From assembly GCA_947458525.1 (NCBI GenBank), contig CANHAG010000001.1, positions 1-17,191 of the forward strand: 17,191 nt of DNA, written 5' to 3'. Both the position numbers and the translations under genes were made by a program. A model generated the notes under the pieces. That model worked only from the letters and a program-made list of their open reading frames with translations, ran no database searches and was not told the origin of the DNA. Shown here piece after piece: positions 1 to 7,805 of the stretch (the first letter of the stretch is position 1; the number at the start of each line of letters is the position of its first letter). Source of the DNA: Rhodospirillaceae bacterium. Lineage in GTDB: Bacteria > Pseudomonadota > Alphaproteobacteria > Rickettsiales > UBA3002.

Positions 1-2
1 GT

Positions 3-275
3 GAAGACGCATGGATTGTGCGCGGTAAACCGATAAAGGTGATTGACTTTATTTATGACAGCATTAGCGCGCTGGATCGACCGAAACCGGAAGATGATCG
101 ATATGTTAGTCTGAAGGGTAGATTCGGGAGTAAGGATACAAAAGGAGCCTCACAAAACCCCCGCATCAACCCGCTGCGTGACCCGAAGATGAGAAAGGCA
201 GTGGAAGAAGTATCGCGGGATTGGAACAGGGGCGAAACCCCGCCCCGCCACGGCGACCAAGGTCACGGGCGCTGA
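3..275 (+). CDS. C-terminal part of an unrecognised protein (runs off 5' edge)
   Basis: The frame is open from the first bases of the window to a TGA at 273-275, so this is most likely the 3' end of a gene that starts outside. I do not recognise the product. The visible part is about 90 residues. It begins with a folded-looking stretch (WIVRGKPIKVIDFIYDSISAL) and then becomes strongly charged and rich in Pro, Arg, Lys and Asp, with a basic, Gly-rich end that looks disordered. There is no signal peptide, membrane segment or clear motif. A GTG at 18 could serve as a start, but no ribosome binding site can be judged so close to the edge. Codon use looks more AT-rich than in the core genes downstream, so it could be accessory or transferred DNA. 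It is convergent with the TPR gene to the right. It could also be a non-coding open frame. Confidence 0.45.
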   Translation, partial: EDAWIVRGKPIKVIDFIYDSISALDRPKPEDDRYVSLKGRFGSKDTKGASQNPRINPLRDPKMRKAVEEVSRDWNRGETPPRHGDQGHGR

Positions 276-304
276 TGCGTCAGCCGCCTGCGTTCATGAT
301 TGTC

Positions 305-325
305 ATGCCGTCTTTATGACGGCAT
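305..325. terminator. Small stem-loop between convergent genes, possible bidirectional terminator
   Basis: ATGCCGTC (305-312) pairs perfectly with GACGGCAT (318-325) around a 5-nt loop. It lies in the 55-nt gap between the stop of the left-edge frame (275) and the stop of the minus-strand TPR gene (331). That is where a shared terminator would be expected. There is only a short T-rich stretch (tatttt) on the plus side and no proper U-tract on either strand, so function is uncertain. Confidence 0.35.
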
Positions 326-330
326 CTGTG

Positions 331-1002
331 CTATTTTCCCTTGAGTGAGCGCATTTTAGCGAGCGCCTGGGGCTGGCGCGGGTTCATGCGTAAAATGCGC
401 TGAAGATCTTCCTGCGCCAGCGCCTTATCGCCAATGGCAAGCAGCAGTTCCGCCCGCGCCAGCAGCAGGTCTTCGCCGTTTGGCCGCAGGCTGAGTGCGT
501 GGTCAAGATCCTGCACGGCATCGGTCGTCTGGCCCTGTTTCATATATATTCCGGCACGGTCGAGCAGTAATTCACTTACCTGTCTTCCGGTGCGCGGTTG
601 GTCGTGCGCGCGTGGGGCAAGGCGCGCAATCTGTACCGAAAGACTTCGCCGCGCCTTTTCATGCTGCCCGGCCTCCACCCATGCGCGCGCGGCCTGACGG
701 GTGACGTAGCTGCGCAGCACCTCCTCCCCTTCTGGCAGCGCATCGCGAATTTTGTCGAGCGCCTCGCCTGCCTCCTGATAACGCCTGAGCCCATAGAGTG
801 CCATGGCGCGGCAATGGGCGGAGCCAATGGTGTTATCCGTACGGGCTAAATCCTCAGCTTTTTTTAAGGCGGCAGCGGCATCGGTGGTGGCAAGTGTTGC
901 GCAGGCTTCATAGGCGGGGCTGGTGGTAAAGCTCTCCGCCGCAGGTGCAGCGGCGGCAAGAAGGAACCAGCAGGCGGCAGTGCCAATAAGTGCAGAATAC
1001 AT
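331..1002 (-). CDS. Secreted tetratricopeptide-repeat protein
   Basis: This 223-residue protein has an N-terminal hydrophobic signal sequence (about residues 1-22, with an AAAAPAAES-type cleavage region), so it is probably periplasmic. The rest is helical. TPR-like units can be seen at about 60-85 (GLRRYQEAGEALDKI), 143-176 (LLLDRAGIYMKQGQTTDAV...) and 177-210 (LLLARAELLLAIGDKALAQ...). The last two show the alternating small/large residue pattern and the Pro-Asn turn of TPRs. Cys34 and Cys64 could form a disulphide. The start is supported by an AGAAG a few bases upstream on the minus strand. It diverges from the lipoprotein gene across 74 bp. TPRs are protein-interaction scaffolds; no partner or pathway can be read from the sequence. 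Confidence 0.8.
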   Translation of the reverse strand: MYSALIGTAACWFLLAAAAPAAESFTTSPAYEACATLATTDAAAALKKAEDLARTDNTIGSAHCRAMALYGLRRYQEAGEALDKIRDALPEGEEVLRSYVTRQAARAWVEAGQHEKARRSLSVQIARLAPRAHDQPRTGRQVSELLLDRAGIYMKQGQTTDAVQDLDHALSLRPNGEDLLLARAELLLAIGDKALAQEDLQRILRMNPRQPQALAKMRSLKGK

Positions 1003-1076
1003 AAGGTCTTCTTAGAGAAACCGCTGCAGGCCCGCAAGCAATTGCACTTGGCATGTGAAATGCATAGCATGGTGCC

Positions 1077-1589
1077 ATGCCCCGTGCTTTTTCACGCCCG
1101 ACATGCCTTGCGCTTGCCCTGATACTGGGGGGGAGTCTATCGGCCTGTGACTCGGTGAATAACTCCACGCAGGCCGCGGCGAGCTCTACCAGAGAATGGA
1201 GCGATAATACCCAGCGTGTTTTCAGCGGATTTTTTACCCTGACGCCAGAACCAGTGCCGCAACTGCCGCAGACGCGCTATTGTTATCAGATGCAGTCGGA
1301 TATTGTGTGCTATGACGTAGCGCAGCCCGGTATGACTGCGCGGCTCTTTGGCTATCAGGATGGGGATCAGATATCGTTCTTCAGACAGGGCGGTGGTTCA
1401 CTGGGCTTCAGCGCCCCGCGCATCATGGATATGTCGGGGGTAGAGCTGGGGGGAGCGGATATTACCAGCCAGCCGATCACACCGCCTGCGTCACCAAGCG
1501 CCCAATGCATAGACGCAAACGGCCAGCCCTTCTACTGCGGCCAGTCGCCTTATGTGGGTGCGCCCGCACCTGAACCTATGAAGCTTTAA
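1077..1589 (+). CDS. Small lipoprotein with two cysteine pairs, unknown function
   Basis: This 170-residue protein has a type II signal sequence ending in the lipobox L21-S22-A23-C24, so Cys24 should be lipidated. Asp25 follows the cysteine, which in E. coli favours retention in the inner membrane; whether that holds here is not known. The mature part contains two cysteine pairs, C69/C78 (RYCYQMQSDIVCYDV) and C144/C154 (AQCIDANGQPFYCGQ), and a Pro-rich tail. The spacing suggests structural disulphides in the envelope. No enzymatic motif is seen. The start has no good Shine-Dalgarno sequence; it was chosen because the signal peptide begins there. The gene is convergent with hemY and their stop codons share the four bases TTAA (1586-1589). 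I do not recognise a named family. Confidence 0.75.
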   Translation: MPRAFSRPTCLALALILGGSLSACDSVNNSTQAAASSTREWSDNTQRVFSGFFTLTPEPVPQLPQTRYCYQMQSDIVCYDVAQPGMTARLFGYQDGDQISFFRQGGGSLGFSAPRIMDMSGVELGGADITSQPITPPASPSAQCIDANGQPFYCGQSPYVGAPAPEPMKL

Positions 1590-2887
1590 CGCGGCTGAAG
1601 TTCTGTTTTTGTCAGCTCCGGCTGTTGCCAGAGGCTCTGGTCAAGCGCGCCACACTGGTGGCAATGCAGTTCCCACTCGCGTTGCGACACGCCGCAGGCA
1701 CGGCAGTGCCAGTGCGGTTCGTTTGGTGCATCCATGGCACGTTTGAGCCAGACAGAGGCGTCACTCTCTGCCCCCAGATGGGGGGCGATCTCGGCCATCA
1801 GCGCATAGAGCAGCTTGCGGTCATGGGTTTTGATGGCGCTGCGTAACAATTCCGCCGCTGATTCATACTGCTCAAGACCAACATAAACGCGCGCGCGCAG
1901 ATAGGCCGATTCGGCCGTGTCTTTGGCGTTTGATGTAATCCGCCGCGCGATCCGCGCCCGGCGCGATGGCGGCAGCAATTCAATCACGGCGAGCGCATTT
2001 TCCACCAGCATCGCGGGTGGCGACGCACTCCAGCTGTCTTTCAGCAGATGCAGGGCGCGCGACATCTGTCCGGCGGTTTGAAAATGCTGAAGCAAGGCAA
2101 GGGTGGCGGGCACAAAATTCGGCGCATAGTGCGTGGCATGGCGCAGCTCGCGGTAGCTGGTTTGCGCATCGGCCGCTTCCTGCGCCAGAAAATAATGGCT
2201 GATAGCCGCGTAGCGTTTGCGCTCCGCCTCGCTCAGGGGGCTACCGATTTTCCAGCCCTCGCTGCGCTGTAATACATCGCGGTAGCGCCCGGCGCGCAGG
2301 TAAAGATCCATCAGGCTGCGTAAAATCCACGGGTCGCGCGGATGGGCGTGATCCGCCTCCACCGCCAGTCGCAATGCTTCTTTTTCATCGCCGGATTTGA
2401 GCTTCTGCTCAATCAGCCGCCGGGTGGCGAAATGCGCCGTCTCCTTATGCCCAAGCAGATGGCGCAGATGCTCGCCAGAGGTTTTGTTATCTCCCTGCGC
2501 CTGCGCCAGTTGCGAGGCAAGCAGCCGTGGCAGGGCGCTTTGCGGCAGGCGCTGAATCGCGTGTTTGAGCGATTTTTCTGCCCCGCGCGGATCCTGCATG
2601 GCCAGCGCGGTCACTGCGCGGCTTAAAGATTCAAGCCCCTGCTCGGTCTGTTGCAGCCGGCGTTTATAGTGCCGCCGCCCGCGCCATGAAAAAAGCTGCC
2701 AGACAAGAAGCGTAAGCCAGGAGACAACAACAAGCAGCAGAATCAGAAGGAAAAGCGCAAGCACTACCGCCACGCGGATTTCGTAGCTGAACCATTTGAT
2801 GATGACATAACCGGGATGGTTGATGAGCCAGAGCGCAGCCACCGACACCGGAATCATGAGCACCAGCAGGAGGAATAATCTGGGCAT
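1586..2887 (-). CDS. hemY: HemY-like membrane-anchored TPR protein with C-terminal zinc ribbon
   Basis: This is a 433-residue protein. Two hydrophobic segments (about 3-22 and 37-67) match the HemY N-terminal arrangement. A basic stretch (WRGRRHYKRR) and a long TPR-like helical domain (about 75-380) follow. Near the C-terminus are four cysteines in CXXC-X10-CXXC spacing (C395, C398, C409, C412), which look like a rubredoxin-type metal ribbon. HemY proteins of this type are not protoporphyrinogen oxidases; they are linked to heme synthesis mainly by gene position, and their biochemical role is unsettled. The start ATG overlaps the preceding gene's stop as TGATG, so translation is probably coupled. 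It is the last gene of the hemC operon. The N-terminal membrane anchor, TPR and ribbon layout also resembles LapB/YciM, but the heme gene neighbourhood favours HemY. Confidence 0.85.
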   Translation of the reverse strand: MPRLFLLLVLMIPVSVAALWLINHPGYVIIKWFSYEIRVAVVLALFLLILLLVVVSWLTLLVWQLFSWRGRRHYKRRLQQTEQGLESLSRAVTALAMQDPRGAEKSLKHAIQRLPQSALPRLLASQLAQAQGDNKTSGEHLRHLLGHKETAHFATRRLIEQKLKSGDEKEALRLAVEADHAHPRDPWILRSLMDLYLRAGRYRDVLQRSEGWKIGSPLSEAERKRYAAISHYFLAQEAADAQTSYRELRHATHYAPNFVPATLALLQHFQTAGQMSRALHLLKDSWSASPPAMLVENALAVIELLPPSRRARIARRITSNAKDTAESAYLRARVYVGLEQYESAAELLRSAIKTHDRKLLYALMAEIAPHLGAESDASVWLKRAMDAPNEPHWHCRACGVSQREWELHCHQCGALDQSLWQQPELTKTELQPR

Positions 2888-3678
2888 CAGGGCGCCTCTT
2901 CTTGCGTAAGCAGTTGCGACTCAATGGCATTCAGCGCCTGTAACACCGCGCGGCGGTTTTTATACTGCGCAAGCCATGGCTCGTAGCCTTTACGCGGGGT
3001 TTGCATCAATATCTCTGCGGCTTCATCAAGATCATCATTTTCAATAGCTGCGGGCAGGGGGTCGGATTCATCAATCTTGCGGATGGAAAGGTACGGGGCA
3101 AGCCCGGCCTGCCAGTCGGAAGAGGCTGCGGCCTCGGCTTGCGCGCGCGCTTCCGCCTGCTTAAGGGCTTCACCCAGCGCATCGCGAAGCTCAGCACGGG
3201 TTGCGATACCGCCGGTATTTTTCGACACCACCCGGCGGATGGGTTCCGGTATATCCGGCATTTCCTGAAGCAGCAGGTACCATTCACTTTTGAAATTTTC
3301 GCCGCTCAGCACCTCGCGCCGCAGGGCAAGATACGCGGGGAAGGGGCTTGAAGATCCCGCATCTTCCGCGCGCGTGATAGTGCCTTTTGGTGCCGCCGCA
3401 GGCGGTGCTGCGGACTCAAGCGCTCTTAGTTGCTCTGTCAGTGCGCGCTGGGCCTCCTGCGATTCAGCAAGCGAAGCTTCGAGCGCCGCGCGTTCTTCAG
3501 CACCGGAAGCATCCGCGGCAGGTGGCGGGCATTCTGGCGCCTGCAGCTGCTTTTTCAGACGCTGTTCAGACTCAGTCAGTGCCTGAATTCTCTCCTGCCC
3601 TTTGAAATAGGCGCCGCTCAGCCCCATCAGTGCGATGATTGCGAGCGCGGCCAGAACCCAGGGGAGTTTCTGTTTCAT
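2887..3678 (-). CDS. Mitofilin/Mic60-like inner-membrane coiled-coil protein
   Basis: This 263-residue protein has one N-terminal membrane segment (about 6-25). A Glu/Ala/Gln-rich region follows (about 28-95) with heptad-like spacing, consistent with a coiled coil, and then a Pro/Ala linker. The C-terminal half is helical, with a D-L-x-E-A-A-E-I-L motif and a W-L-x-x-Y-K-N-R-x-A-V-x-x-A-L ending. Alphaproteobacterial relatives of mitochondrial Mic60/mitofilin have this plan and sit between hemD and hemY, as here. Those proteins are associated with shaping the inner membrane and contacting the outer envelope. The call rests on architecture and position more than residue identity, and this copy is short for the family. 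Its ATG overlaps the hemD stop as ATGA and its stop overlaps the hemY start. A HemX-like protein is the alternative. Confidence 0.65.
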   Translation of the reverse strand: MKQKLPWVLAALAIIALMGLSGAYFKGQERIQALTESEQRLKKQLQAPECPPPAADASGAEERAALEASLAESQEAQRALTEQLRALESAAPPAAAPKGTITRAEDAGSSSPFPAYLALRREVLSGENFKSEWYLLLQEMPDIPEPIRRVVSKNTGGIATRAELRDALGEALKQAEARAQAEAAASSDWQAGLAPYLSIRKIDESDPLPAAIENDDLDEAAEILMQTPRKGYEPWLAQYKNRRAVLQALNAIESQLLTQEEAP

Positions 3679-4379
3679 AGCGTGGTTTTAGCCGAGATTA
3701 TTATTTCTAGCAACGATTCCTCGCTGGGGTGGCGGGCGGAAAAAACCCGCCCCCAGCGCTCACGGGTGAGAGAGTCAGCGATAGCGTCGCTCAGGCAAAA
3801 GGCATCAAGTGGGCGGGCAGGGGTGAGGTGATGACGATCCATCAACATATGCGCAAATCCGGCCGCGCGGGCGGAATAGAGCACGACGCCCGATACTGCC
3901 GGCCAGTCTCTAAGCAATTCCGGTGGAAGATCGGGCGCGATTTCCGCCGCATAGGTGATATGTTCCGTCACCCCGTGACCGGCGGCGCGCAGCAGGCTTG
4001 CAATATCCACCCGCAGGTCGCGCCCGCGCAGATAGAGAAAATGCTGCGGGGTAGGGGTGTGCGCAATCAGCGCTTCGGCGAGGCCTGCCGCATCTGCCGC
4101 GAGTATTTTGGCTTTCGCAAACCCCCTGGCGCGCGCTGCCGCCTGGCTTGCCACTCCTACCGTATAAAGCGGTAAAGAAGTGAGGGATTCAGGATAGTCA
4201 GCCGCCCCCAGCGCATGCTGGCTGGTGGTGAGTATGGCGGTGAAATCCCCCGGCCTCACACAGGTGGTAATGGGAAAAATACGCTGCACAGGCGCGGTGA
4301 TGGTCATGATACCGCGCACCGCCAGTGCCTCAGCCAGTGACTGATTCGCAAGCCCAGGGCGGGTGAGCCAGAGCGTCAT
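3675..4379 (-). CDS. hemD: Uroporphyrinogen-III synthase
   Basis: HemD closes and inverts ring D of hydroxymethylbilane to give uroporphyrinogen III, a cytoplasmic step of heme and siroheme synthesis. The 234-residue length is normal. The family is poorly conserved, but the usual landmarks appear in order: LTRP at the N-terminus, a T-S-x-x-A motif (ILTTSQHAL), a YTVGVASQAAARARGF segment, LYLRGRDLRVDI, a Y near 142, and VVLYSARAA. The start ATG overlaps the hemC stop by four bases (ATGA), indicating coupled translation. No start with an independent ribosome binding site is needed. It lies directly after hemC, whose product is its substrate, and this strengthens the call. Confidence 0.92.
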   Translation of the reverse strand: MTLWLTRPGLANQSLAEALAVRGIMTITAPVQRIFPITTCVRPGDFTAILTTSQHALGAADYPESLTSLPLYTVGVASQAAARARGFAKAKILAADAAGLAEALIAHTPTPQHFLYLRGRDLRVDIASLLRAAGHGVTEHITYAAEIAPDLPPELLRDWPAVSGVVLYSARAAGFAHMLMDRHHLTPARPLDAFCLSDAIADSLTRERWGRVFSARHPSEESLLEIIISAKTTL

Positions 4380-5293
4380 GACGGCAGCTTCAGTATATGC
4401 CCGGCGACGCGCCGTAATGTTGCGCCGAGTTCATCGCCAAGCTTTGCGGCATCGGCTGGGGCAGATTCGGCTTCCTCCGTAAAACGTTCGGAACCATCGG
4501 GCGCGGTGACTTCCGCGCGCAGAAATATCTGGCCGTTACGATATTCGGCAAGCCCAGCAATCGGCGTGCGGCAGGAACCATCCAGCCGCGCGAGCATGGC
4601 GCGCTCGGCCTCTGCGCAGATGAACGTTTCCGCATGCGCGAGGGCGGCGAGATACGCGCGCACCCGTTCATCCGCGCGGCGGCATTCCACCGCAATAATC
4701 CCTTGTGCTGCGGCCGGCAGCATGATTTCAGGCGCGATACGCGCGCGGATATGCTCGCTCATGCCAAGCCTGTCAAGCCCGGCACAGGCAAGGAAAGTGG
4801 CGGCCGCTGCCCCGTCATGCAATTTTTTCAGCCGCGTTTCCACATTGCCGCGCAGCTCCACAATCGTGACCCTCGGATGAAGATAGCGCAGCTGTGCCGC
4901 ACGGCGCAGGGAAGACGTACCCACCACCGCGCCTTCCGGCAGGGATTCAAGGCTGGAAATGGTGGGGCTGATCCATGCGTCGCGCGGGTCGTCGCGCGGC
5001 AGCACGGCGGCGATGGTCAGGCCGTCAGGCAGCACGCTTGGCATGTCTTTCATCGAATGCACGGCAAGATCAATGCGGTTTTCCAGCAATGCCTCTTCCA
5101 GCTCTTTGGTGAAAAGCCCCTTATACCCCCAGTCGCCAAGCCTTGCACGCTGGTCGCGGTCACCTGCGGTTGTCATCCGGTGCAGCGAAACGGTAAGGTC
5201 AGGGAACCGCGCTACCAGTGCCGCGCGCAGTTTTTCCGCTTGCGTGACGGCGAGCTTACTGGCACGCGTGCCGATGCGTAGAACATTGCTCAT
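4376..5293 (-). CDS. hemC: Hydroxymethylbilane synthase (porphobilinogen deaminase)
   Basis: HemC condenses four porphobilinogen units into hydroxymethylbilane on a covalently held dipyrromethane cofactor in the cytoplasm. The 305-residue protein has the full set of motifs: GTRASKLA at the N-terminus, KGLFTKELEEALL (58-70), DLAVHSMKDMP with the catalytic Asp83, GTSSLRR (125-131), RGNVETRLKKL, LPAAAQG, and LDGSCRTP with the cofactor-binding Cys241. No key residue is missing. It is the first gene of the minus-strand operon. It starts only 29 bp from the divergent tsaD start and lacks an obvious Shine-Dalgarno sequence. Its promoter must therefore lie in the gap or inside the beginning of tsaD. 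Confidence 0.97.
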   Translation of the reverse strand: MSNVLRIGTRASKLAVTQAEKLRAALVARFPDLTVSLHRMTTAGDRDQRARLGDWGYKGLFTKELEEALLENRIDLAVHSMKDMPSVLPDGLTIAAVLPRDDPRDAWISPTISSLESLPEGAVVGTSSLRRAAQLRYLHPRVTIVELRGNVETRLKKLHDGAAAATFLACAGLDRLGMSEHIRARIAPEIMLPAAAQGIIAVECRRADERVRAYLAALAHAETFICAEAERAMLARLDGSCRTPIAGLAEYRNGQIFLRAEVTAPDGSERFTEEAESAPADAAKLGDELGATLRRVAGHILKLPS

Positions 5294-5322
5294 AAGGCGC
5301 TTGGGTAGCTGATTGGCGGAAA

Positions 5323-6354
5323 ATGGACAAGAAATTTACCATCCTTGGGATTGAATCAAGCTGCGACGAAACCGCCGTAGCGCTGGTGACGAGCGACCGC
5401 ACCATACTTGCCGAGGCGCTCGCCTCGCAGCAGGAGGCGCACGCGCCTTATGGCGGCGTGGTGCCCGAGATTGCCGCCCGCGCCCATCTTACGCAGATTG
5501 ACCGGCTGCTGGCGCCAATCCTTGATTCCCTTCACCCTATTGATGCGGTGGCAGCCACCACCGGGCCGGGGCTGATTGGCGGGGTGATTGTGGGCACCAT
5601 GGTAGGCAAGGCCGTGGCGGCGGCGCGGGGCGTTCCGTTTCTTGCCATTAACCATCTTGAAGCGCATGCGCTTACCGCGCGGCTGACCGAGCCGGTGGAG
5701 TTCCCTTACGCGCTGCTGCTGGTTTCTGGCGGCCATTGCCAGATGCTGCGGGTAGCGGGAGTGGGGGAATATCAATTGCTGGGCGAAACGCGCGACGATG
5801 CGCTGGGGGAAGCCTTCGATAAATGCGCAAAAATGCTGGGTCTGCCTTACCCCGGCGGCCCGGTGATAGAGCGTCTGGCGCAGGCCGGCAACCCTGCCGC
5901 TATTCCTCTGCCGCGCCCGATGATCGGCGTGGCGGGGAGTGATTTTTCTTTCTCCGGACTCAAGACCGCTGTGCGACTCGCGATTGAATCGCACCTGCGT
6001 CAGGGGCATGGAATGGATGATCCGTTCCGCGCCGATATGGCGGCTTCGTTCCAGGCGGCGGTTGGGGAAGTGCTGGCTGATCGGCTGCGCCATGCCTGCG
6101 ATACTCTTGCCCAACATGCGCCGGTGACAAGCTGGGTGTTGGCGGGCGGGGTGGCGGCGAATCACTATCTGCGCGGGGTGGTGGAAGCAGCGATTGCGCC
6201 TTACGGCCTGCCGCTTTACGCGCCACCGCCAAGGCTCTGTACCGATAATGCGGTGATGATCGCCTGGGCGGGGGTGGAGCGTTTCCGCCTTGGCCAAGCG
6301 GATGATCTTACCGCCGAACCCCGCGCCCGCTGGCCGCTTGTCGCGCTCAGTTAG
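5323..6354 (+). CDS. tsaD: tRNA N6-adenosine threonylcarbamoyltransferase TsaD
   Basis: TsaD transfers the threonylcarbamoyl group from TC-AMP to A37 of tRNAs reading ANN codons, acting with TsaB and TsaE (not in this window). The 343-residue protein shows the ASKHA ATPase fold: GIESSCDETA (9-18), an A-P-Y-G-G-V-V-P-E segment, the metal-binding HLEAH (His111, His115), LLVSGGH, GEAFDK, GGVAAN, and CTDNAVMIA with the metal-ligand Asp308. Length is typical. A weak GGCGG sits just before the ATG. It diverges from hemC, an arrangement common in alphaproteobacteria. Its stop overlaps the end of the opposing aminopeptidase gene by 8 bp (6347-6354). Confidence 0.97.
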   Translation: MDKKFTILGIESSCDETAVALVTSDRTILAEALASQQEAHAPYGGVVPEIAARAHLTQIDRLLAPILDSLHPIDAVAATTGPGLIGGVIVGTMVGKAVAAARGVPFLAINHLEAHALTARLTEPVEFPYALLLVSGGHCQMLRVAGVGEYQLLGETRDDALGEAFDKCAKMLGLPYPGGPVIERLAQAGNPAAIPLPRPMIGVAGSDFSFSGLKTAVRLAIESHLRQGHGMDDPFRADMAASFQAAVGEVLADRLRHACDTLAQHAPVTSWVLAGGVAANHYLRGVVEAAIAPYGLPLYAPPPRLCTDNAVMIAWAGVERFRLGQADDLTAEPRARWPLVALS

Positions 6355-7756
6355 CGTGACTTTTCGCTCTAGGCGGTGGGGTGCTGCGGTAACGCTGCTC
6401 AAGAAAAGCAAGCAGGGCGCGAAGCCCGAGCGCCTCACCACCCGTGGGGCGGCCGGGCTGGTTATCCGCATTCCACGCATAGGTATCCAGATGAATCCAC
6501 GGCGTGCGGTCACTTACAAAACGTTTCAGGAATAAGGCAGCCGTTACCGACCCGGCAAAGCCGAAATTCGGCGTATTGGTGACGTCGGCAATGGTGCCAT
6601 TGATGTATTTATCATACCCCATCCATAGCGGCATATGCCATAGCGGGTCATGGATGGCGAGTGCTGTGCGTTCAAGCGACTGCGCCAGCACGTCATCATT
6701 GGCGTAAAGTGCCGGAAGCTCAGGCCCCAGCGCCGCGCGCGCTGCGCCGGTGAGTGTCGCCGCATCAATAATGAGATCGGGCGATTCACTATCTGCTTCC
6801 GCCAGCGCATCCGCCAGAATGACGCGCCCTTCCGCATCGGTTGAGCCAATTTCCATCGTGATGCCTTTGCGGGTCTTCAATACATCCTGCGGGCGGAAGG
6901 CGCGCGACCCCACGCTGTTTTCCACCGCCGGAATCAGCAGGCGCAGCGCCACCGGAAGTTTGGCCATGGCAATGGCCTGGGTGAGCGCCAGCATCAGTGC
7001 CGCACCGCCCATATCTTTTTTCATCAGCTTCATTGCGTCATAGGGTTTAAGGTCAAGCCCGCCCGTATCAAAACACACGCCCTTGCCCACCAGCGTCAGG
7101 CGCTTATGTTTCGGGTTGCCCCAGCGCAGATCAATGAGACAGGGCGCATGTTCAGAAGCGCGCCCGACCGCATGAATTGCCGGGTAATTCTTTTTCAGTA
7201 ATTCCTCGCCGCGAATGATTGTGAGTTTTGCGCCAATGCTTGCCGCCACGTCACGCGCGGCGGCGGCCAGATGCTCTGGCTGCATGTGATTGGCAGGCGT
7301 GTTGATGAGGTCGCGGGCAAGAAAAATCGCCGCGCGCTGCTGTTCAATTTTTTCAAGCACAACTGATCTGGGCAGCGCCAGCTTCAGCCGTTTTGTTGGC
7401 AGTGATTTGTAGCGGCTGAACTGATACTGGGCGAGGGCGAAGCCAAGTGCGGCCTGCTGTAACTCCGCGTTACTCCACGCTCCCGCAATAGAATACGTTC
7501 CAGCCGGAAGCAGGGCGGGTAGATGCGCCAGCGCCCAGATGGGCTGAGCGCCAGCACCCGCAAGCACCGCCTCTGGTGCGCCATCTTTTCCGGGAATCAG
7601 AATGGCCGTGAAAGGCCTGGCGGTAAATCCTTGCGCCTCTACCCAGCGTCGTGCCGCGCTGTGTGCGGTTTTACGCCATGTGGGGAACGTTTCCGTGGTG
7701 AGCGGATGAATCGGAATCGCGCTCTTGGCAGGCAGGTGAGAGAAAAAATCAGACAT
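6347..7756 (-). CDS. Leucyl aminopeptidase family protein (peptidase M17)
   Basis: This is a cytosolic two-metal aminopeptidase of the PepA/leucyl aminopeptidase family, 469 residues. The catalytic C-terminal domain is complete. Lys225 and Asp230 lie in GKGVCFDTGGLDLKP, Asp248 in KKDMGGAA, and Asp307, Glu309 and Arg311 in STDAEGRVILADAL. The spacing between these residues is the same as in E. coli PepA. The usual Asn before TDAEGR is Ser here. The N-terminal domain (about 1-140) is divergent, as is normal in alphaproteobacterial members. The start has GAGGGG just upstream. It lies 49 bp downstream of hisZ on the same strand and may be co-transcribed. It probably takes part in peptide turnover. 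Confidence 0.93.
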   Translation of the reverse strand: MSDFFSHLPAKSAIPIHPLTTETFPTWRKTAHSAARRWVEAQGFTARPFTAILIPGKDGAPEAVLAGAGAQPIWALAHLPALLPAGTYSIAGAWSNAELQQAALGFALAQYQFSRYKSLPTKRLKLALPRSVVLEKIEQQRAAIFLARDLINTPANHMQPEHLAAAARDVAASIGAKLTIIRGEELLKKNYPAIHAVGRASEHAPCLIDLRWGNPKHKRLTLVGKGVCFDTGGLDLKPYDAMKLMKKDMGGAALMLALTQAIAMAKLPVALRLLIPAVENSVGSRAFRPQDVLKTRKGITMEIGSTDAEGRVILADALAEADSESPDLIIDAATLTGAARAALGPELPALYANDDVLAQSLERTALAIHDPLWHMPLWMGYDKYINGTIADVTNTPNFGFAGSVTAALFLKRFVSDRTPWIHLDTYAWNADNQPGRPTGGEALGLRALLAFLEQRYRSTPPPRAKSHAN

Positions 7757-7805
7757 GAACCCCTCGTTTAAGTATTTTTTACCACAGCATTTTATGCTCT
7801 ATGAT

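Noticed and set aside
5261..5272. Perfect 12-bp palindrome GGCACGCGTGCC
   Set aside because: It encodes the conserved GTRAS motif of HemC; the symmetry is probably a codon-usage coincidence.
5356..6513. Long minus-strand open frame (385 codons) opposite tsaD
   Set aside because: It lies antisense to a fully conserved tsaD. Its translation is rich in Arg, His and Gln without domain features, as expected for the complement of a GC-rich gene.
7786..7798. Small inverted repeat AGCAT/ATGCT between hisZ and the aminopeptidase gene
   Set aside because: It has only five base pairs and, in the direction of transcription, is followed by A rather than T residues, so it is not a convincing terminator.
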